Under the pieces are notes generated by a model. That model worked only from the letters and a program-made list of their open reading frames with translations, was not told the DNA's origin and did no database searches. Position numbers and translations under genes: made by a program. Shown in pieces: positions 32,989-41,198 of a stretch of DNA of 51,085 nt; position 1 is the stretch's first letter, and each line of letters opens with the position of its first letter. The stretch is from Candidatus Rehaiarchaeum fermentans (GTDB lineage Archaea > Nanobdellota > Nanobdellia > Parvarchaeales > Parvarchaeaceae): NCBI GenBank assembly GCA_025920435.1, contig JAPDLT010000004.1, positions 1-51,085 on the forward strand, in the 5' to 3' direction.

Positions 32989-34994
32989 TATAATGCCTTG
33001 TATACGCCGTATTTTTCTTCGTATATGTCGCCTTGCTTTTTCAACGTTTCTATTGCTTCTTCTATTTTTTCTTTTGGAATATTTAGTTTTTCACCTTCTT
33101 TTATTATATCAGAAACGCTAGCGCCTCCCATATCTGAAAGCTTCTTTATTATTTTCTTAACTTCTAAAATAGAACTTCTTTCAGACGAAGTTATGGTACT
33201 TGTAATTTTATCAATGTCTATTTTTCCTGAACTCATATCAAAACCGAGTTGATTAAGATAAGAAGTGATTAAACTAATTGCTAATTCAGCATCTTGTACT
33301 TCTACTTTGTTAGATAATCTTATTCTAGCAGAGGCTTCTGCAAGTCTTATTATTGATTCCAACTGTCTTGCAGAAATAGGTATTATAACATTATCTCCAT
33401 AAGTGCTCTGTTTTCTTAAAGAAATAAAGAAGTTTTTGATTCTTTCTCCTGCCTCTTCAGAAATAACTGGATTTACATTTTGCCTTGCATAAGCAATGTA
33501 TTTTCTTAGTAAATCTATATTTATTGCAGGAGAGGCTTTAGTTATATCTCTATTAGATTCTATAATACGATTAGCTATAAGTAAATCAGTAACTTGGTTA
33601 GGAACATCTTTCAATGCAAATATTAAATCAAAACGATTTATCAATGTAGGAGGAAGATCTAACTGTGAAGCAACACTCTCTACAAAGTTAAATCTCCCTA
33701 ATTTCGGATTTGCAGCAGCCAATACAGCAGTTTGAGCAATTAAAGTTGCATGAATATTTGCTTTAGAAATTGTAATGGTTTGCTGTTCTAATCCTTCATG
33801 AAGAGCTATTCTATCATTTTTATTCATTTTATCTATTTCGTCAACACACAAAAGTCCCTTGTTAGTTAATGGCATAGCGCCGGCTTCAAGCATGTATCCT
33901 TTCGATATCTCATCTTTTACTACAGTAGCAGTAAGTCCTGCTGCAGAAGATCCCATTCCTGTAACGTATCTTCCTTTAGGAGAAAGCTCTGCAACGTACT
34001 TTAGTATTGAAGATTTAGCAGTACCTGGATCACCTACAAGTAATATATGTATATCTCCTCTAATAGCAACACCATTAGCTACTTTTCTAACTCCTCCAAA
34101 AAGTTGTAGCGCAATTGCCTTCTTAACTTCTTCTAAACCATAAACATGAGGGGCTATTGAAGCTACTAATCTATCTAGAATATCTGGAGAGCTAGCTAAC
34201 TTAATTATTTCATTTTTATCGCTTTCAGTTATTTCTATGTCTTCATATCCTTGTTCTACTGCCTGAATATAAGAAGCCTCTAAAATTAGATCTGAAGTTG
34301 TAGATTGCTTACCATTACCGTAAAATATTGGGCTTTCTTTAATTATTCCACTAATAGTCACTTTGTTTCCAGGAATTATGTTCCTTTCAAATTTAGGATC
34401 AACTAAATCATCTTTAAGTAAAACTTCAATGTGTTCTGGTTGCTCTCCTCCTCTTAGTTCTTCTGGGGCTTCTTCTACTATTAATCTTTGCATATCAGTG
34501 AATTTTTTACTTGCTATTCTGAACTTGCTCTTTCCACAGGAAGGACAAACTAAAGGAGGCTTAATCGTTCTCTCCTTTTGAACTACAGGTATTTGGCGCT
34601 CACAATTTTGACACTCGAAAACAACTACCTCAGTAACTGGTTTAACTGTAGAAGCTGCTCTTATAAGGCCAACTATTTGAATAAGTTTACCTATGTGCTT
34701 ATTTCTTATGTCTTTTATTCTTACTTGATTATTCTTTGGAATGTTGTAAAATCTTATGTTAACATCTTTAAATACATCATCTATTTCCTCTAAAACAACT
34801 TTAAAGGAAGAAATAGCTTCTGTAGGATTAGACAGTATATAATTTCCTAACTCTGGTGAAAACTTATCTATCAAATCAAAATCTATAACTACTGATCTAC
34901 TTCCTTGTGTAAATTTTTTCTTGTAAAGATTAATAACAAATTCTTCACTGAACTCTTTTATTTCGTTAAGCATTTCATCAGTCTTTTCGTTCAT
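32988..34994 (-). CDS. mcm: MCM replicative helicase
   Basis: 668 aa, no intein. N-terminal zinc motif CQNC...CPSCG near residue 130; Walker A GDPGTAKSSIL; Walker B LLCVDEIDKM; sensor 1 AAANPKLGRF; arginine finger LPPTLINRFDLIF; C-terminal winged helix from about 600. Forms the hexameric replication helicase. First gene of a run that continues with the OB-fold protein and initiation factors, a replication-translation linkage. Confidence 0.98.
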   Translation of the reverse strand: MNEKTDEMLNEIKEFSEEFVINLYKKKFTQGSRSVVIDFDLIDKFSPELGNYILSNPTEAISSFKVVLEEIDDVFKDVNIRFYNIPKNNQVRIKDIRNKHIGKLIQIVGLIRAASTVKPVTEVVVFECQNCERQIPVVQKERTIKPPLVCPSCGKSKFRIASKKFTDMQRLIVEEAPEELRGGEQPEHIEVLLKDDLVDPKFERNIIPGNKVTISGIIKESPIFYGNGKQSTTSDLILEASYIQAVEQGYEDIEITESDKNEIIKLASSPDILDRLVASIAPHVYGLEEVKKAIALQLFGGVRKVANGVAIRGDIHILLVGDPGTAKSSILKYVAELSPKGRYVTGMGSSAAGLTATVVKDEISKGYMLEAGAMPLTNKGLLCVDEIDKMNKNDRIALHEGLEQQTITISKANIHATLIAQTAVLAAANPKLGRFNFVESVASQLDLPPTLINRFDLIFALKDVPNQVTDLLIANRIIESNRDITKASPAINIDLLRKYIAYARQNVNPVISEEAGERIKNFFISLRKQSTYGDNVIIPISARQLESIIRLAEASARIRLSNKVEVQDAELAISLITSYLNQLGFDMSSGKIDIDKITSTITSSERSSILEVKKIIKKLSDMGGASVSDIIKEGEKLNIPKEKIEEAIETLKKQGDIYEEKYGVYKAL

Positions 34995-35015
34995 ACTATT
35001 TAAGTATACTAATGA

Positions 35016-35651
35016 TCATTCTTTAAACATTTCGTAATTTTTTTTAAAGTAATTTAATAAGTCTTTATAACTTTTAAAATAAGGATGAAGATCTTTATTA
35101 AAAACTCCAATAAATTTAATTCCTGCTCTTTTTGCAGCCATTTCATCTACAGGCGCATCCCCTATGTAAACAGATTTATTTTTTGAAGCTTTTAAAAGAC
35201 TAAGGGTCTTTATAAGAAAATAAGGATCTGGTTTCTCTCTTTTCATGGTAGAAGAAACTATTACATCAAATTTATTTAAAAATTTTACCTTTCGTTTATA
35301 TAATTCTACTTCTTTTTTACTTGCAGACGTAAATATACCAATTTTAACTTGCTTAGACTTTAGAAAATCAATGGTTTTTTCCGCACCTTTAAATGCAGTT
35401 ACTTTATTCAAATTTTCTTCCATATGTTCTAACTTGTAAATGTGCACTTTTTCTATGTCTTTATTGGTTATTTTAATGTTAGTTTTTTCATAGATGAGTT
35501 TAGCAATAGTTGTATATGGAAACTTTACTATTTGCTTTACGAAATTAGTACTCAATTTTATGCCTAATTTTTCATATCCTTCTTTTATTAGTTTTACGTT
35601 TAGAGAAGTAGTATTTATTAAAGTCCCATCCAGATCAAATATTACTGCCAT
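35016..35651 (-). CDS. HAD-superfamily hydrolase (phosphoglycolate-phosphatase-like)
   Basis: 211 aa. Motif I FDLDGTLINT, motif II IFTSASK, motif III Lys in KREKPDPY, motif IV YIGDAPVDEMAAKRAG are all present, with an alpha-helical cap at about 15-80. A phosphatase of small sugar or nucleotide phosphates; the substrate cannot be read. Starts 12 bp after the SufB/D-like gene, so it is likely the last gene of the eL40-S2P-SufB/D operon. Confidence 0.9.
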   Translation of the reverse strand: MAVIFDLDGTLINTTSLNVKLIKEGYEKLGIKLSTNFVKQIVKFPYTTIAKLIYEKTNIKITNKDIEKVHIYKLEHMEENLNKVTAFKGAEKTIDFLKSKQVKIGIFTSASKKEVELYKRKVKFLNKFDVIVSSTMKREKPDPYFLIKTLSLLKASKNKSVYIGDAPVDEMAAKRAGIKFIGVFNKDLHPYFKSYKDLLNYFKKNYEMFKE

Positions 35652-35663
35652 GTAACACCTTTT

Positions 35664-36515
35664 TTACTTATAGATTATATCAAAAAGAAAAGAATCTAAT
35701 ATAATTTTTTCTGCGCTTTCTTTACTTAATCCTCTTGCAAGCAAATAGTTTATCCAATTTTCACTTATCTTTCTTATAGAAAGTGAATGATTTCCTGAAG
35801 AAGAATTAGAATTAATTGTAAGCTCAGGTATTCCATAAGATTGGCCTTTAACAGTTATTATTTGTATAATAAGGTTTGAATAAGAATTATCTAAAAGTAT
35901 TGGATTTCCTCTTAATATAAGCTTTCCACCTAAATTAACCCCTTTCATTTCTATTGATGAATTTGAATTTATATGCTTAGTTTCTACATTAAAGTCAGCA
36001 TGCTCTCTAGCTAGAGTACGCGAAATAATATTTAAATTAGAATTATTTGCAATCCCTCTTATATATACAACACTTTTATCAGAGAAAAAAGAATTTATTC
36101 TTATTTTAACCTCTCCTAAAAATTGAGTATCTATACATAAATAATTAAATTTACCTTTTAGATTGATTGTTAGAGATGAAGATTCAATAGAACCTGTAAA
36201 AACTAGCGAAGAAAACTCACTATCTATATCTACATTTAAGTTAGAATTTTTCTTATTAAAAACTAATTCTGCAATGTAATTACCTTTTAAAGAAATTTTA
36301 TCTTGAGAAACTAGATATGATCCTGTTTTATAATTATAGTTTAAATAATCCATTTCATTTAAAGGAGAAAAATTAGAACTGCACTTTTCAAATTGTAACT
36401 CTTGAGGAATTACATCTCCATAATCAAAAGATAAAAAGTCAGTATATTTGGAAACTGTTGGAGAATCCTTTACCTTTGAGTTATAATAATTTTTTAGTAT
36501 TTCTTTTATGTTCAT
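35664..36515 (-). CDS. SufB/SufD-like Fe-S assembly scaffold
   Basis: 283 aa, shorter than usual SufB (~470) or SufD (~400). The beta-helix core is present, and the C-terminal part shows GIPELTINSNSSSGNHSLSI, then YLLARGLSKESAEKIILDSF, which match the SufBD signature (GxPxLxixxx....H.a.......yl.sRGl...A...i...f). No SufC ATPase is in this window. Only one SufB/D gene is visible, so it may act as a homodimer with SufC elsewhere. ATG overlaps the stop of the S2P gene (ATGA). Confidence 0.8.
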   Translation of the reverse strand: MNIKEILKNYYNSKVKDSPTVSKYTDFLSFDYGDVIPQELQFEKCSSNFSPLNEMDYLNYNYKTGSYLVSQDKISLKGNYIAELVFNKKNSNLNVDIDSEFSSLVFTGSIESSSLTINLKGKFNYLCIDTQFLGEVKIRINSFFSDKSVVYIRGIANNSNLNIISRTLAREHADFNVETKHINSNSSIEMKGVNLGGKLILRGNPILLDNSYSNLIIQIITVKGQSYGIPELTINSNSSSGNHSLSIRKISENWINYLLARGLSKESAEKIILDSFLFDIIYK

Positions 36516-37834
36516 ATTACAAAAGCTATTGAGAATATGAGTACAAATGTAAGTATTGCATTAATTGCGTAAGTTATTCTCATTGCATTTTTTTCGTTTT
36601 TAAGTAAACTTTTAAGAATTGAAAATAGTGCATTACTACCATCAGTTATAAAAAATATTGGCAACATATTTATAACCCCTACACCTATCCCAAATATAAA
36701 TATCCATAAGAGCAAACCTTCTAGCCAGAAAAGTATTTGCGAAACAGTAGAAGAAGTTGGAAAAGCATTTGCAGAAATAATTGGAATTAATGTAAATGGT
36801 TGTTGCTTACTAAAATATGTAATAAATTTAACTCCATAATGAATTATTGTTTTATTAACTGTGAAGTTAGAAGGAACAACATAATAAGATTTATTAAAAG
36901 ACTGAAAAATTTGTGAAGAGTTGCCTTTTTCCAACAAAGAATAAACTTGTAATAAAGAAATTGAAGAGCTATTAAATTTAGAGTAGGAAGATAAAGGTCC
37001 TAAACTATAAACATATTGATTATTCTTAATTTGAGGGATTACAAAACCAAAAAGAGGCAATTCTATTGCGTTAAATGAAATAGATTTATTATCTAACTTA
37101 ACAATTTGAATTGTATGATTATAAGGTATGCCTGCTTGATAAGCAGGAGAGTTCTTTATTGAAGATAAATTTAAATAAACGTTTGAAAATGAAACTAAAT
37201 TATTACTTACTAAAAAGAACGCTATAATTATGTAAAAAAACAATGCTAAAGCACCAATAATTATGTTTGAAAAAGAACCTGCAGAAAGAACTGAAAGCTG
37301 AGTACTCAACTTAGATTTATACATTTTCTTTTCGTCCAATTCTACAAATGCTAAAGGTATAAAAGCAAATGCAAAACCAAAACCAGTACTCTTTATTTTA
37401 AGTTTGTGTGCTCTAGCTACTATTCCATGAGAAAATTCATGCGGCAACACTGTAACTAATATTGCTATTATCCAATAAATAATTGGAACACCTATAGAAA
37501 CTCCTGGTATGTAAAAAGGTAATGCTAACTCTACTGCAGATACATGTAAACTTTTGAACAATGAAATATTGTAGTAATAAATTAATATATTATAAAGCCC
37601 AAAAATAGCTGCTAAAATCCCTACGATTATTCCAATATATCCAAAAATTTTTACAAATTTTGTATGTGAACCTATCTTATTTATGAGATTAATACCTATC
37701 TTGGTCCTATAAATAAAGGCTGGACCTTCTCGCTTAAAATTCTTTCTAAACGCTATTACTAGTAGTATAATTGCTAATATAAAGATAGCCCCTGCTATAT
37801 TATTGTACTCTGAATTAAAAAAGATATAGCTCAT
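36512..37834 (-). CDS. Site-2 protease family membrane metalloprotease
   Basis: 440 aa, about seven membrane helices. VLPHEFSHGIVARA gives HExxH, and NMLPIFFITDGSNA gives the second zinc motif (NxxPxxxxDG). Between them lies a PDZ-like region (NSPAYQAGIPYNHTIQIV). Cleaves membrane-anchored substrates within the bilayer. Coupled to eL40 upstream and SufB/D downstream by ATGA overlaps. The linkage to a ribosomal protein gene is probably compactness rather than function. Confidence 0.9.
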   Translation of the reverse strand: MSYIFFNSEYNNIAGAIFILAIILLVIAFRKNFKREGPAFIYRTKIGINLINKIGSHTKFVKIFGYIGIIVGILAAIFGLYNILIYYYNISLFKSLHVSAVELALPFYIPGVSIGVPIIYWIIAILVTVLPHEFSHGIVARAHKLKIKSTGFGFAFAFIPLAFVELDEKKMYKSKLSTQLSVLSAGSFSNIIIGALALFFYIIIAFFLVSNNLVSFSNVYLNLSSIKNSPAYQAGIPYNHTIQIVKLDNKSISFNAIELPLFGFVIPQIKNNQYVYSLGPLSSYSKFNSSSISLLQVYSLLEKGNSSQIFQSFNKSYYVVPSNFTVNKTIIHYGVKFITYFSKQQPFTLIPIISANAFPTSSTVSQILFWLEGLLLWIFIFGIGVGVINMLPIFFITDGSNALFSILKSLLKNEKNAMRITYAINAILTFVLIFSIAFVI

Positions 37835-38049
37835 TTAGATTTGTTTGCAGGAGCAGAAGTTGTAGTTGCAGCCTTCGTTTCTCTTATTTCCTTACTCTTT
37901 GGTCTAAAAGCAATTCTATGACATTTTCTGCATCTTACTTTTCCTTCCTTTATTAAATTCGGATTGCCTATGCGCATTTTAGACTTGCAATACCTGCAGA
38001 CGTACACATTATCGAAAACTCTTGCATTTACGATGGTTTCAGTATCCAT
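37831..38049 (-). CDS. rpl40e: Ribosomal protein eL40
   Basis: 72 aa. The zinc motif CRYCKSKMRIGNPNL...VRCRKCHRIAFRPKSKEIRE fits eL40 (CxxC...CxxC then LRxKxKExR). It carries an unusual Ala/Thr-rich C-terminal tail. First gene of the operon with S2P. Divergent from the Rpp30-like gene by 44 bp. Confidence 0.88.
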   Translation of the reverse strand: MDTETIVNARVFDNVYVCRYCKSKMRIGNPNLIKEGKVRCRKCHRIAFRPKSKEIRETKAATTTSAPANKSK

Positions 38050-38093
38050 TATTTAATTGTAAAATATACTATTTTAATCTTCTATTTATTAGA

Positions 38094-38576
38094 ATGGAGT
38101 TGCCGGATATAGTAAATATAGATAAGAAATACTATGATTTTTTAAGAAAAATAGGAATAGGAGAAATATATATTCTTGAAGGAAACTTTCTAAAAAGAGC
38201 AGATAAAGAGAGCTTTCCTTTTAAAGTAGCTACTTTTGACTTCGAAAAAACAATAAGAAAAAACAGAGCAAATGCAATAGCTTTTTGGGAAAAGTACAAT
38301 TTTAAACTAGATAAAGGATTAGCAGAAAAAATGAAAGAAAACGATATATTTATAATATTTGATCTACGCAATATCAAAAATAATGAATTTCTACCACTTC
38401 TTATTAATAATGCATACATTGCAAACGATTATGGAGTAAATGCAATATTTGCAACTTTTTGTGAGAAAGAGGATGAAATTTTGTCTGCATATCAAATAAT
38501 GAGTATAGCTGAAACCTTAGGTTATAGGTATAATAACTTACGAAGATCTTATAAAAGATTATTAGAAATAAGCTGA
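38094..38576 (+). CDS. Putative RNase P protein Rpp30-like, short
   Basis: I use the ATG at 38094; the track's 38022 lies within the eL40 leader. 160 aa. The C-terminal half (IFIIFDLRNIKN, LLINNAYIANDYGVNAIFATF, MSIAETLGYRYNNLRRSYKRLLEI) parallels archaeal Rpp30: f.LR, a helix leading to Y.v...f.tS, then the final tlG...a.....eI block. Family members are about 200-230 aa, so the N-terminal half is reduced. If correct, this organism keeps RNase P, unlike Nanoarchaeum equitans. Assignment is by eye and tentative. Confidence 0.45.
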   Translation: MELPDIVNIDKKYYDFLRKIGIGEIYILEGNFLKRADKESFPFKVATFDFEKTIRKNRANAIAFWEKYNFKLDKGLAEKMKENDIFIIFDLRNIKNNEFLPLLINNAYIANDYGVNAIFATFCEKEDEILSAYQIMSIAETLGYRYNNLRRSYKRLLEIS

Positions 38577-38603
38577 TAAATAATAATAACAACAATATAA
38601 TTA

Positions 38604-39629
38604 ATGAAACTAGCCAAGTATATATCAAAGGAATTTCTTCAATTAGAAGAAGACACAGAATTAAGTTTAGCGATTAAAAAACTGAGAGAAAACAGGGCCT
38701 TCGATTGTATAGTTACTAAAAATGGTAAATATGCAGGAATGTTTTCGCTTATAAAAATTTTAGATAAAAAATTAGTTAAAGGAATGAAAATAAAAGATCT
38801 AATTATAAAACCTACAACACTCTCAAGTTCTTCTGATGAGCAAGATGCAATAAATGCAATGTTAGATGAAGTATCTTCAATACCACTTTTAGATAGGGAT
38901 GTTGCAGTAGCAGTAGTTCCTTATTCTTCGCTTTTAAGATTATTGTACAGTCAAAAAGTTTTTGATAATATATATGTAGAAAATGTAATTGAAAAGAATA
39001 ATCCTAATCTTTACTTATCTGAAAGTGTAGAAGATGCATTAGAAGTGGCTAAAAAAATAAAACACTTTACATATCCTGTAGTTGATTTGCATGGAAAACT
39101 ATTTTCTGCAGTAAAAATATACGAAATTGTTGATTATGCAATATTAAGACCGACTGGTTTAGCAGTTTCAAATATAACTACTAACGATTTTATTAGTTTT
39201 TCTGAATCTTCTTCGTTAAAAGTAATTGTAGAAAAATTAATAAATAATCTGGATGACGTAATAATTGTAAATTCTGAGCATGCACCTATTGGTACGTTAA
39301 ATATTTTTGAGCTATTTAAGAAAGCAATATCGAATGAATCTCAAGGGGCGATAAAAATAATTTTCTCTGGAGAAAAGGACTATTCATTCTACATGTATTT
39401 CAATAGCGAAATAAAACGCAAAGAGCACTTCTTAATTAAGGTAGGAAAGATAAAAGAAATAAGAGTTAATATTAAAAAACTTCATAACGAAAAGTATGAA
39501 ATAGATTTAAACTTGATAAGAGAAAACAATGAAATATTAAGTATAAAGGGAGAAGGATTTAGAAAAGATAGCGTAATGAACGATATCTTAGAAAAATTAG
39601 AGAATATCATAGTTAAAGAAAAAGAATAA
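38604..39629 (+). CDS. CBS-domain protein with a C-terminal alpha/beta domain
   Basis: 341 aa. Residues 1-250 comprise three to four CBS motifs (MKLAKYISKEFLQLEEDTELS; VIEKNNPNLYLSESVEDALEVA; ISFSESSSLKVIVEKL with the typical V..id..g...g.l). These bind adenosyl ligands. The last ~90 residues (KIKEIRVNIKKLHNEKYEIDLNLI...GEGFRKDSVMNDILEKLENII) read strand-strand-helix and recall the HPF/RaiA-like ribosome-binding fold. CBS proteins acting as ribosome dimerisation or hibernation factors are known in archaea; whether this is one is an inference. Confidence 0.7.
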   Translation: MKLAKYISKEFLQLEEDTELSLAIKKLRENRAFDCIVTKNGKYAGMFSLIKILDKKLVKGMKIKDLIIKPTTLSSSSDEQDAINAMLDEVSSIPLLDRDVAVAVVPYSSLLRLLYSQKVFDNIYVENVIEKNNPNLYLSESVEDALEVAKKIKHFTYPVVDLHGKLFSAVKIYEIVDYAILRPTGLAVSNITTNDFISFSESSSLKVIVEKLINNLDDVIIVNSEHAPIGTLNIFELFKKAISNESQGAIKIIFSGEKDYSFYMYFNSEIKRKEHFLIKVGKIKEIRVNIKKLHNEKYEIDLNLIRENNEILSIKGEGFRKDSVMNDILEKLENIIVKEKE

Positions 39630-39692
39630 ATTAATCGCAATACTATTAATATTAAAAAATAGGTATTTATTAATAAAATAATTAAGAAACTT

Positions 39693-40754
39693 ATGAAAGC
39701 CGAAGAAAGTCCTTCATTGAAACCTGCTAGCAATTTTAATGATTATGCAAAAAATATAGAAAACTTTAACAAGTCATTAAACAGTGCATTTTTAAACGTA
39801 TATAAAAAAATAAACGAAATCGAAAATTCAGTAGATAACATAAAAAAGTTGACAGACAAAATAAATGAAATAGAAAACTCTATAAAAACTCTAAAGACTC
39901 TATCTAGCAAAGATATAGATTCTATAGTTAATGAATTATATTCTCAACTGCAAAATAAAGTAATTAATACTCAAATAAATAAGGAAGAAATAATTAACAT
40001 AATAAAAGCGCAATATGATCAAAGAATTAATCAATATGAACAAAAAATAAATCAAATTTATGATTATGTAAGCAAAGTGGGACAAGCTGTTAATTCCATA
40101 GTTGAAAAAGTAAATCAAAACACTGATTCTATAAACAAATTAAATGATGCTTTGAATTCAAAGAATGCAGAGCTTTCTAAATCTGTATCAGAAATAGAAA
40201 AAGAAGTAAGAGATCTTAATGATGAAGTCAAGAAACAAATTAATAATTTAAATGAAAATCATCAAAAGGAAAATGAAGAAATACAAAATAAACTAAATGA
40301 ATTAGAAGGAAAAACTGCAAAGATGAGCGAAGATTTATATAAAGGCATACCTCAATTAAATGACCTGGCTCAAAGAACAACAACAATTGAACAAAAGTTA
40401 TCTTCCATAGAAGCAACAATAGAGAGATTGACTTCGGTTTTAAATTCAGACACATTAGACATATCTACATTTAAAACACGAATAGACACAATGGCATCTC
40501 AAATGAACGCTCTTAATGATGTAATAAATAAAGCACAACAAGATATATTAGAATTTGTCAAAGATTCTACTTCACTCGTTGGAATATTATCCAGGATCAA
40601 TCCGGATGCAATTCAGACTTCTATAAAAACATTAGAAAATGAGCTTAGTTCAACTCAACAGCAAGTTAATAAATTAGTTGATCTAATAAATACAATGCAA
40701 AAAGAATTAGCAGAGCTTAAAGCAAAATCAATTACAAACTTACCTAAGCAATAG
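39693..40754 (+). CDS. Long coiled-coil protein, unrecognised
   Basis: 353 aa, almost entirely heptad-patterned helix with Ile/Leu at a/d positions and Asn/Gln/Lys/Glu elsewhere. No signal peptide, membrane helix or ATPase motif. The N-terminal 20 residues (KAEESPSLKPASNFNDY) look disordered. It ends in SITNLPKQ and is 3 bp from the winged-helix gene, so the two form an operon. Structural or scaffold role possible. The N-rich coiled coil does not match SMC, Hsp or flagellar proteins in any motif I recognise. Confidence 0.75.
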   Translation: MKAEESPSLKPASNFNDYAKNIENFNKSLNSAFLNVYKKINEIENSVDNIKKLTDKINEIENSIKTLKTLSSKDIDSIVNELYSQLQNKVINTQINKEEIINIIKAQYDQRINQYEQKINQIYDYVSKVGQAVNSIVEKVNQNTDSINKLNDALNSKNAELSKSVSEIEKEVRDLNDEVKKQINNLNENHQKENEEIQNKLNELEGKTAKMSEDLYKGIPQLNDLAQRTTTIEQKLSSIEATIERLTSVLNSDTLDISTFKTRIDTMASQMNALNDVINKAQQDILEFVKDSTSLVGILSRINPDAIQTSIKTLENELSSTQQQVNKLVDLINTMQKELAELKAKSITNLPKQ

Positions 40755-40757
40755 ATT

Positions 40758-41198
40758 ATGGAAGGAGATAAGCCATTATTTTCGATCGAATTGAATGAAT
40801 TTGAAAAACCAACTGGAGATTATAAAGTAGATCTTAGAAGGCTTGCAATATCTCTAGGATTATTAAGACCGGGAGATAAAAGAACAGCTATAGTAGAAAT
40901 ACTCGATATATTATTGCAAGAAAGGAAAAATAAGCCTGAAGGATTAAATAGTGTAGAAATAACTTCAAAAATATACGAAAGAGGAATAAGCATAGTTTAT
41001 GCAAATATACTCAGAGATCTAAGAAAATTGATAAATTTAGGAATAGTTGAAAACATAAACAAAAGATATAGAATAAAGGAAAACCTCTCCCTCCAAGAAA
41101 TTTTAGATAAATACGTTAAACCATATGTTATTGACAGAATATACTCTAAAATAAAAGAATACGCAACTGCAGTAGAACTGGAGAATCCTAAAAAGTAA
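40758..41198 (+). CDS. Winged-helix protein downstream of the coiled-coil gene
   Basis: 146 aa. A winged helix covers about residues 40-115: RTAIVEILDILLQER, NSVEITSKIYERGISIVYANILRDLRKLINLGIVENIN and RYRI. The ISIVYANILRDLRKLINLG recognition region is a good helix-turn-helix. Flanks are helical. It could regulate the coiled-coil operon or bind chromatin. Converges with the 569-aa gene (11-bp overlap). Confidence 0.65.
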   Translation: MEGDKPLFSIELNEFEKPTGDYKVDLRRLAISLGLLRPGDKRTAIVEILDILLQERKNKPEGLNSVEITSKIYERGISIVYANILRDLRKLINLGIVENINKRYRIKENLSLQEILDKYVKPYVIDRIYSKIKEYATAVELENPKK

